10,696 nt of DNA from Putridiphycobacter sp965367695 (GTDB lineage: Bacteria > Bacteroidota > Bacteroidia > Flavobacteriales_D > Crocinitomicaceae). The notes beneath the pieces are model-generated. The model had not been told where the DNA came from. It did no database searches and saw nothing but the letters and a program-made list of their open reading frames with translations. The stretch covers positions 1 through 10,696 of the forward strand of contig CBDUKB010000101.1 in NCBI GenBank assembly GCA_965367695.1, read 5' to 3'. A program made the position numbers and the translations under genes. This document shows, one piece after another, positions 1 to 8,200 of the stretch; position 1 is the first letter of the stretch, and each line of letters opens with the position of its first letter.

Positions 1-1694
1 ATTTTGTATTGAGGCATTATGAAGAAAATCCCTCTGCTCCGGTTAAAAGATGGGCCGATAGTTTTATGAATCAAATCACCTGTACCACTTGCGGGGGTAC
101 CCGACTTAAAAGTGAGTCGAGTTATTTTAAAATCAATGAAAAGAGTATTGGTGAATTAAGTCAAATGGATGTGGTGGAGCTGCATGAGTGGTTTTCTAAT
201 GTTGCCGAAACTTTAAATGAAAAACAATTAAAAATTGGGAAGGAAATTCTCAAGGAAATTAAAAACCGTTTGCAATTCTTGATTGATGTCGGTTTATATT
301 ATTTGAACTTAAACCGTTCTTCCAAAACGTTGAGTGGTGGAGAAGCACAAAGGATTCGTTTGGCGACTCAAATTGGTTCAGAATTGATGAATGTATTGTA
401 CATTTTAGATGAGCCCAGCATTGGATTGCACCAAAGGGATAATTCTAAATTGATTGAAGCCTTAAAGCGCTTGCGGGATGTTGGTAATTCTGTCATTGTA
501 GTAGAGCACGATAAGGAAATGATGGAAGCATCTGACTTTATTGTAGATATCGGTCCCAAAGCTGGGATTCATGGGGGAAGAATCACCCAAGCTTCAAGCA
601 TTGACGAATTAAAGTCTAGTGGGAGTACCACAGCGGCTTATTTGAATGGGGACTTAAAAATTGAGGTGCCAACTAGCAGGAGAAAAGGGAACGGAAAGAA
701 ATTAGAATTGATTGGGGCAACGGGACATAATTTAAAAAACATTGACTTAAAAATTCAACTGGGGACCTTTACTTGTGTTACCGGAGTGTCAGGAAGTGGT
801 AAGTCTTCGTTGATTAACCATACTTTGTACCCAATATTAAATGCACACATTTACAATGGCGTAAAAAAACCATTGCCTTATAAAAAAATAAAAGGGCTTG
901 AATATTTAGACAAGGTGATTGACATTGATCAAGCGCCAATTGGTAGAACACCAAGATCAAATCCAGCAACCTACACGGGTATATTTGGAGACATTCGTAA
1001 TTTGTTTGCCGATATTGGAGAGTCAAAAATACGTGGATACAAGGCCGGAAGGTTTAGTTTTAACGTAAAAGGTGGGCGTTGTGAAGCTTGTAAAGGTGGC
1101 GGACTGCGTTTAATTGAAATGAACTTTTTACCAGATGTCTACGTGGAATGCGAAGAATGTCAAGGTAAAAGATACAATAGAGAAACCCTAGAGGTGAGGT
1201 ATAAAGGAAAAAATATCAACGATATTTTAGAAATGACTATTGAAGATGCGACGCAGTTTTTTGAAGGCATTCCCAAAATTAGAAAAAGACTGGAAACATT
1301 ATTGTCTGTTGGTCTTGGATACATTAAAATAGGTCAACCCTCAACCACCATCAGTGGAGGAGAAGCACAAAGGATAAAATTGGCGACAGAATTATCCAAA
1401 AAATCAACAGGAAATACCATTTATATTTTAGATGAACCATCAACAGGACTGCACTTTGAAGACATAAAAATGTTGTTGGCGGTACTGAAACGCTTGGCAG
1501 ATGAAGGTAATACTGTATTGGTGATAGAACACAATATGGATATCATAAAAGTAGCAGATTATATCATTGATATTGGGCCTGAAGGCGGAAGACATGGTGG
1601 AGAGATTATGATTGAAGGAACCCCAGAAAAAATTTGCAAGGCGAAAAACACCAAAAGCGATACCGTGACCTATTTAAGGAAAGAGTTAGTTTAG
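1..1694 (+). CDS. uvrA: UvrABC system protein A, 5'-truncated by the window edge
   Basis: This is the C-terminal part of UvrA, the dimeric ABC-type ATPase that detects DNA lesions and loads UvrB in nucleotide excision repair. The frame is open from the window edge (first full codon at base 3), so the TTG at 9 is internal and not a start. About 563 residues remain of a family length near 940; the first ATPase Walker A and the UvrB-binding region lie upstream. Numbering from the TTG: CxxC of a zinc module (C25, C28, followed by GGTRL), first signature LSGGEAQR (108-115), Walker B ILDEPS (132-137), H-loop EHD (166-168), second Walker A GVSGSGKSS (259-267), the C-terminal zinc finger (C358, C361, C381, C384), second signature ISGGEAQR (448-455), second Walker B ILDEPS (473-478) and H-loop EH (507-508). 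All expected motifs are intact. Stop TAG at 1692. The downstream gene is convergent, so nothing follows it in an operon here. Confidence 0.98.
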   Translation, partial: FVLRHYEENPSAPVKRWADSFMNQITCTTCGGTRLKSESSYFKINEKSIGELSQMDVVELHEWFSNVAETLNEKQLKIGKEILKEIKNRLQFLIDVGLYYLNLNRSSKTLSGGEAQRIRLATQIGSELMNVLYILDEPSIGLHQRDNSKLIEALKRLRDVGNSVIVVEHDKEMMEASDFIVDIGPKAGIHGGRITQASSIDELKSSGSTTAAYLNGDLKIEVPTSRRKGNGKKLELIGATGHNLKNIDLKIQLGTFTCVTGVSGSGKSSLINHTLYPILNAHIYNGVKKPLPYKKIKGLEYLDKVIDIDQAPIGRTPRSNPATYTGIFGDIRNLFADIGESKIRGYKAGRFSFNVKGGRCEACKGGGLRLIEMNFLPDVYVECEECQGKRYNRETLEVRYKGKNINDILEMTIEDATQFFEGIPKIRKRLETLLSVGLGYIKIGQPSTTISGGEAQRIKLATELSKKSTGNTIYILDEPSTGLHFEDIKMLLAVLKRLADEGNTVLVIEHNMDIIKVADYIIDIGPEGGRHGGEIMIEGTPEKICKAKNTKSDTVTYLRKELV

Positions 1695-1777
1695 TGAAGC
1701 CTTATTAGTATTTAGTTAATAGTTATTAGTTTGGAGATATTAATGTATCTAGTTATATGAGGAGGAGACATCACCTT

Positions 1778-1811
1778 AAATCTCAAATCACAAATTCCAA
1801 ATTCCAAATTT
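1778..1811. repeat. Short AAATTCC tandem repeat
   Basis: After CTCAAATCAC, the 7-base unit AAATTCC occurs twice and is followed by AAATTT. It is a low-complexity run of the kind often seen in Bacteroidota intergenic DNA (that frequency is my general recollection, not a search). It is adjacent to the palindromic repeat that follows. No function is evident. Confidence 0.6.
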
Positions 1812-1817
1812 AAAAAC

Positions 1818-1923
1818 TGAACCACAAAGGACACTAGGAAAGCACAGAGAACACTAAGTGTTCATATGTTACGACAAACTCTTTGTGAACCTTGCGAAAA
1901 AGCTTTGTGCACCTTGTGTTTAA
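1818..1923. repeat. Imperfect palindromic intergenic repeat (ACCACAAAGGACAC type)
   Basis: The left arm begins ACCACAAAGGACAC (1821) and continues with AGCACAGAGAACAC. The right arm (about 1881-1921) contains CTTTGTGAACC and CTTTGTGCACC. The reverse complement of the right arm resembles the left arm with several mismatches and gaps, separated by about 20 bases around TTCATATGTTACGAC. Each arm is itself made of roughly 20-base CACAAAG-like sub-units. It resembles the non-coding ACCACAGAGGACACAGAG-type repeats found between genes in many bacterial genomes; that family link is from memory. It may fold as a long imperfect hairpin in RNA from either strand. Confidence 0.55.
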
Positions 1924-2066
1924 AAACATATTTATCCAAATTACCAAAAAGCTAATTGCTAAATACGAAAAGCCAAAAGCTTATTCTAACTCCTCAACTC
2001 CCGTTTTCTTAACTTCTTATTCCTAACCGCAAATTGCCAAAAAACAACTGCTAATAGCTAAAAAAA

Positions 2067-2297
2067 TCATTGTACAATCAACTTCTTAGTAACTGATTGT
2101 TGCTGACCAATAATTCTAACGGTATACAATCCTTTTGCGAAAGAATCTGTTTTTATTTCCAAAGTCGAAGCCTTTTCGTTTATAATTTGCCTATTGACCA
2201 AAGCACCAACTTCGTTATAAATTTCTATGGTTTGTATAATCAAACGGCCATTATTGATTAGTTTACAAGTGTTGCTATTAGTGGTTGGGTTAGGGTA
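2067..2297 (-). other. Type IX secretion C-terminal sorting domain
   Basis: Residues about 2413-2489. The domain begins LYPNPTT and has the usual beta-strand spacing: IIQTIEIYNEVGALV in the middle, FAKGLYTVRI near the end and a terminal KKLIVQ. This matches the type A sorting domain family (TIGR04183-like), which directs export across the outer membrane and is normally cleaved during surface attachment. Match is by motif recognition only. Confidence 0.92.
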
Positions 2298-5200
2298 GAG
2301 GATCAGGTCTGTATCGAATAGAAGATAGAAATCGAGTGTTTTTATTGCTGTATAAGTAGATGACCCATCAAAGTCAACTTGTTTTAATCGATAATAATTA
2401 ACACCTACAAATGGATTTTTATCTACAAAATCGTAGCTGTTAATTATGCTGCTATTTCCTGCACCTTGTACAATTCCGATATTGTAATAGTTTTCACCAT
2501 CCATTGCGCGTTGCACTTTAAAATAGTCATTGTTAATTTCAGAAGCAGTCTCCCATGTTATGAATGCTACTTGTCCATCTTTTTGAACGTCAAAGTTTAA
2601 CAATTCTATAGGAAGTGGGTTATTAATGCTTGTTGAAGCCAAGGTAAAAGGAGAGAAATTATTGATGGAATTTGCACTTATGATTGTCCCATTCGAAGTG
2701 TTTCCTGTTGTACCACCGTTTCCTTCATCCTTCCAGGTCGACCCATCCCAACGGGCAATGACCAATTCCGATAAATTATCGACACCACAGCTGGTGTTAT
2801 TGTTCCATGACAATGTTACATCTACTTGATTACCTGTGTTCGTTCGGTCTAAAATCCAATATTCGCAACTACTGATGTGTTGAATTGTCGGGTCAGCTGA
2901 AGCATGATCATAAGTAGGGTGTGGGTCGGTTAAAAAATATTCTGCTTGAAATTCAGCTGAGCCAGAACTTGGTGCCGAAATGTTAATGGGACGATAAAAT
3001 CCACCTTTTCCAACAGGGAAGGCAAAAGCATCATTTCCTCTTTTTGATATTGGGCCGTCCACATAGGAATTGTCGGATACAGATGAAACATAGGAATTGT
3101 CTGTCATCATTACTAGGTTAGTCGAATTTGTAATGATATTCCCTTGGTCTAAATCCAATTCTGTAACAATTTCAATCGGTGCATTCAATGTTATTTCATC
3201 TATAGGATTATTTACTTGTAAATCTCTAAATTGAATATTTGGAGAAAGACCAATGGCATTAATACTTTGAGCTGTTGTTCCATCTAATACTGCACGACCA
3301 TTTCCTGCAGCACCAAAAAATATTGTACTCGGTACATTTACCGAAATGTCTCCCGCGAAAGTACTGATACTATTGTAACAAGGATAAATTACCCCGGTAT
3401 TCATTTGGTTAAAGGTTACAGCTGCATCATAATCGTTTCCAATGCCATTTGCTGGCATAAAATAACCTGTACCATTATTTTGAATTATAGCCGGTTGATT
3501 AAAAGTATTTCCCCCTGTACTGGCATTGTTTGTGGAACCATTTTTTTCTAAGTAAGCAGTTCCATTATAAATAGTTTCTCTTGTATAATGATCGTCTGCT
3601 CTAAAATCAACATTTCCATTCCAAACAGAATTGTAATTCTCTATACGTCCTGAACCTGCAATGCTAATGGATTGTGCTGTGTTACCAAGTTGATTAAAGT
3701 TTCTAAAATATAAGGTTCCATCAATAAATCCACCTCCTCCAACAGCGATTGTCTTCCCAGATGCTAATTCAGCATAACCTCCAGCTGCTCCAAAGAATAT
3801 TCCATCTGCAGTTGAAAGTGCATTATTGATTTCAATATTATCCATAAAATAATTAGTGCCAGAGGCATTATAATTACAATATATTTCAGAATTCGTAGAT
3901 AAGGAATTGTTGTTTATTTGTACGGTATTATTAAAAACGCAATCTCCTGCTGCTCCTATATAAATCCTTTGGGTGGTACTGCTTCCATTGTCATTTGTGA
4001 AAACAACTTGATCATTAAAAATTAAATTTGAGCCATTATTAGCTGCAATGGTTATTTGACCAGTACTTCCGCTTGGATTATTATAAAAAGTAGCTTGACC
4101 ATTTGTAGTAATATCACCACTTGCTCCATAATAAATTAAAGATGAATTAGCAGCACCAATATTATTGACAGTAGTATTTCCTACAATATCAAGGGTTGAC
4201 GCGGCGTATGAGGAAAGGTAAATTGTGTTATTTGATCCTGAGCCGTTGTTATTGACGAGTAAATTACCACCTATACTATTACCAGTAGCATTGAATGCAA
4301 TGTACATGTTGTTTGAGCCTAAGTTATTTATTATTAAATTCTTATTCCAAATGTCTGGGTTGCCATTACTCATTCCAAAATACCCGTCACCTGTGTTTCT
4401 TAATTCTGTATTTTCATCAAATTGGTTTCCTCCATTTGACATATCACTGTTACTGCCTGTTTTTTCCAAATAAGTTAAATCATGATAATGTGTTCCGTAT
4501 GTGTTCATTCTTGGTGCGCTGAAATTAACTGGACCACCCCAGTTACTTTCATATTGTGTCATATAGGCAGTTCCTGTTGCAAATAAATTTTGGGTAGTAT
4601 TTCCTAATTGTGTGAAATTTCTAAAATACAAGCGGCCCGCAACAAATCCTCCAGCACTTATACTCACTGTCTTTCCAGTAGCTAATATACCAGTTCCATT
4701 CCCGCTTCCAAAAGCGATTCCATCACCATTGATATCAGAGCATTCGAGTATGATATTGTCATTATAATTACCAGTTGCGTTTGCGCCATTATTACAGTAA
4801 AAATTTGAATTATTTGCATTGCTTTGGTTGATTAAACTCAAGGTGCCATCAAAAGTTGTTGTTCCATTATTTCCAACATAAACGGTTCGAACATTTCCGC
4901 CTGTTAATCCACTTGTAATAATGGTGTTTCCATTTACAGTAATTGCTGCATTTGTTCCACTTGCTAGCGATAAATCACCATTTAATCCTGTTGGACTATG
5001 CGTTAAGGTTAAATCACCAGTAATACTCACAGTTCCATTAGAAGCAATCACAACATTAGAGTTTACATCAGCCCCATCATTTTGAATAGTCAAATTGCCA
5101 AAAATATTTACAATTGAATTGGTATTACCTGCAATTTGAATATTGGCTGTATTACCATTGCCATTTTGATTAATTAATACATCATTCATAAAGTCGATTG

Positions 5201-8200
5201 AACCAGATTCACCAATGTAAATGTAATGTGAATTAGAGCTTGATTGATTAGTGATATTTGTTAAACCACTGACTGTGATGTCTGATCCAGTTGCAGTAGC
5301 TAAATGAATATGTGTTGAAGCGGCTACTCCCGTACTCGTATTAGAAATTGTTAAGTTTCCGGCAATAGTGTTTCCAGCTGAATTATAGCCAATGTACATT
5401 TGCTGTTCTCCAACATTATTAATAAATAGGTCTTCACCCCAAACGTCAGGATTTCCGTTGCCAAATAATAAGTAGCCAGTACCACTATTTTTTAATTCAC
5501 AATTTTTGTCAAAGGTATTTCCTCCAGCTGAACCATCTGATTGATCTCCGGTTTTTTCAATAAAGGAGGTCTCATTATAATGTGTCCCATTTGAATACAT
5601 TCTTGGTGCGCTGAAATCAACGGCACCGCCCCAATCGCTATCTGTGTTTGTGAATACAGCCGTTCCTGTAATAGTGATGTTTTGGGCTGTGTTTCCAATT
5701 TGATTAAAATTTCTAAATGTTAAATTACCTGCAATGAATCCTCCTGGTCCAATGCTTATAGTTTTGGTAGCTGCCAAAGTAGCTTGTCCCCCATTAATTC
5801 CAAAATGGACTCCATCACCATCAACATGTGTAGTTTCTACTACAATGTTATCTGTATAAGTTCCAACTCCACCAGATGCAGAATTGCAGTAAATTTGATT
5901 ATTGGTAGCATCCGAATTATTGTAAATAGATAAGGTACCGTTACAAGATACAGCGCCTTGGTTACCAAAAGTAATTTGTTTTGTAATTCCTGCTGTTTGT
6001 TGTGAAGTCAATGCTGTATTTCCGCCAATTGTGATAGCAGCACTGTTGGCATTTGCCATAGTAAAAGATCCGTAGTTCCCTGTTGGACCATTAATCAGCG
6101 TAAAATCGCCTAATAAATTGGCAACACCGCTATATGCCAAATAACTATTCCCTGATATGGCTGAAGGGGTGTTCGTAATTGTTGTGTTTCCACTCACGGT
6201 TAATGAAGAAGAAGCGTTAAAGGCAGCTCTCAATTCAGAATTATTACCTGTTCCAGTACTTGTGTAAGTCAAATTTCCGCCAATTGAAATGGTTCCACTC
6301 TCTGCCAAACTCATGTAATTATTTGTACTTGCCCCAGTCATATTTAAAATACAGTTCCCAGCAATATTTAATGTGGATATGGCAGCAGTTCCTATGTAAG
6401 TGTATGTGCTGGTTCCACCAGTAGTAGCATGATTGGAAGTTAAGTTACCCCCAATTGTATTGCCGATAGCATTATAAGCAATGTAGAGGTTATTTTCTCC
6501 ATAATTATTGGTGATTAAATTAGCTCCCCAAATATCGGGGTTTCCATTGCCCATTAAAATATAACCTGTTCCTGTGTTTCTGATTTCACAATCTTTCATA
6601 AACGAATTTCCGCCGGCGGAAGCATCATTAATATCACCTGTTTTTTCAAAATAAGAGGTTTCAGCATATGAAGAGCCTTGGGTTATGAGTCTTGGACTAA
6701 TAAAAATAACATCTCCATCCCACTGTGAATCATAGATAGTCAAATAACTAGTACCTAAACAAGTTAAATTTTGTGCTGTATTTCCTTGCTGCGTAAAGTT
6801 TCTCAATACAAGATCTCCAGCTATATAGTTAAGTGGACCTATACTAATGGTTTTACCAAGGGCTAAGGAAGCAGAACCATTGGAATTACCAAAATATATT
6901 CCATCAGCGTCTACATTATTGCTTTCTAACACTATGTTTTCATTAAATTGATTATTTGCATCCACATTTTGATTTAGGTATATTCTTGCATTGTTAGCGG
7001 CACTCGAGTTTTTAATATTTACCGTTGCATTAAAAATATTGTCTCCATTATTACCTACGTATATTTGGCTGGTGTTGAGGGCGCCTGTATTTAAAAGAGT
7101 GACCGCACCGTTAAAAGTACCTTGAGAAGTTGCTGTATTTGAAATATAATAACTTGCATTTGTAGCCGAACTGATATTCGAAAGTGTAGCGGTGCCTCCA
7201 ATTGAGAAAACACCGGTATTACCTACATAAAAATTAGCAGTGGTTCCAGCACCATTATTAATTGCCGAAAGGGTTCCTCCAATTGTAAAATCAGAAGAAT
7301 TTCCCAATGCACAATTTGAAGTAGTTGAAGTAGCATTGTTTTCAAGGCTGCAATTTCCAATGATATCAAAGCTAGAAGCACCAGCGTAACCTACATATAT
7401 TCCAGAATTATTTCCAGATGCAGTATTATTTGCAGTTAGATTTCCACCAATGTAATTACCAGTTGAATTGTAAAAAAGATAAATAAAATCTTCTCCCGTG
7501 TTATTACAAGTAACATTCCCCATGCATGAGTCGGGGTTGATATAGGCTAAACCTAAATAGGTGTCTCCAGCATTAGTAAAGGTAGCATCACCAATAAATT
7601 TGTTGCCGCCATAGGATAAATCATTTCCAAAACCAGCAGTTTTTTCAATATTGCTTGTGCCATTTACAGTGGTTCCAGTGACAGTAATTCTAGGTGCACT
7701 AAAATCAATGTTTCCGCCAAAACTGCAATCGAGTAAGGTGAGGGTGGAGGTATTTGTCAAAGCAAGGTTTTGGTTTGCATTACCCAAAACACTGAAGTTT
7801 CTTAAGTATAAGTCACCGGCAACAAAACCACCAACTCCAAGGGAAATTGTTTGACCACTCGCCAGAACTGCTGTACCATTGCCCGCACCAAATAAAACAC
7901 CGTCAGTATTATTTTGGGTACTGCTCACAAATATAGAAGTTCCATAAGTATTATTGCTATTTGCACCATTGTTACAATATATTTGTGAATTGTTAGCCGA
8001 ACTATTGTTGACAATAGTCAATGATCCATTTTGTTGGACCGAACCTTGTGAACCAAAATAAATTCTACTTGTAGTTTGAGTGCCATTATTTGTTAGGGTG
8101 GTATTTCCAGTAATAGCAATGTTACTATTGGTTTGATTTCCGATATAAATATGACCATTCAAGTCAAGCGGACTATTGGTTGCGATTAAGTTTCCTAAAA

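Larger units (their letters stand above)
1695..2066. other. Convergent intergenic region with repeat debris, no gene
   Basis: This 372-base gap separates the 3' ends of uvrA and the large surface-protein gene. It holds no credible reading frame. It is a patchwork of AT-rich, repetitive pieces: a TTATTAGT/TTAGTTAATAG stretch (about 1702-1732), short tandem AAATTCC units, an imperfect palindrome (about 1818-1923), and GCTAATTGCTAA / GCTAATAGCTAA pieces (about 1951-1962 and 2050-2061). I could not find a GC-rich hairpin followed by a T run for either gene, so the terminators are unidentified. Confidence 0.8.

Noticed and set aside
368..1026. Minus-strand open frames of 63 and 70 codons inside uvrA.
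   Set aside because: They are antisense to strongly conserved ATPase motifs and have no independent support.
2049..2066. GCTATTAGC followed by T runs (minus strand) as a terminator for the giant gene.
   Set aside because: The self-complementary part leaves a one-base loop and the stem is only four A/T-rich pairs, so it would not be a stable hairpin.
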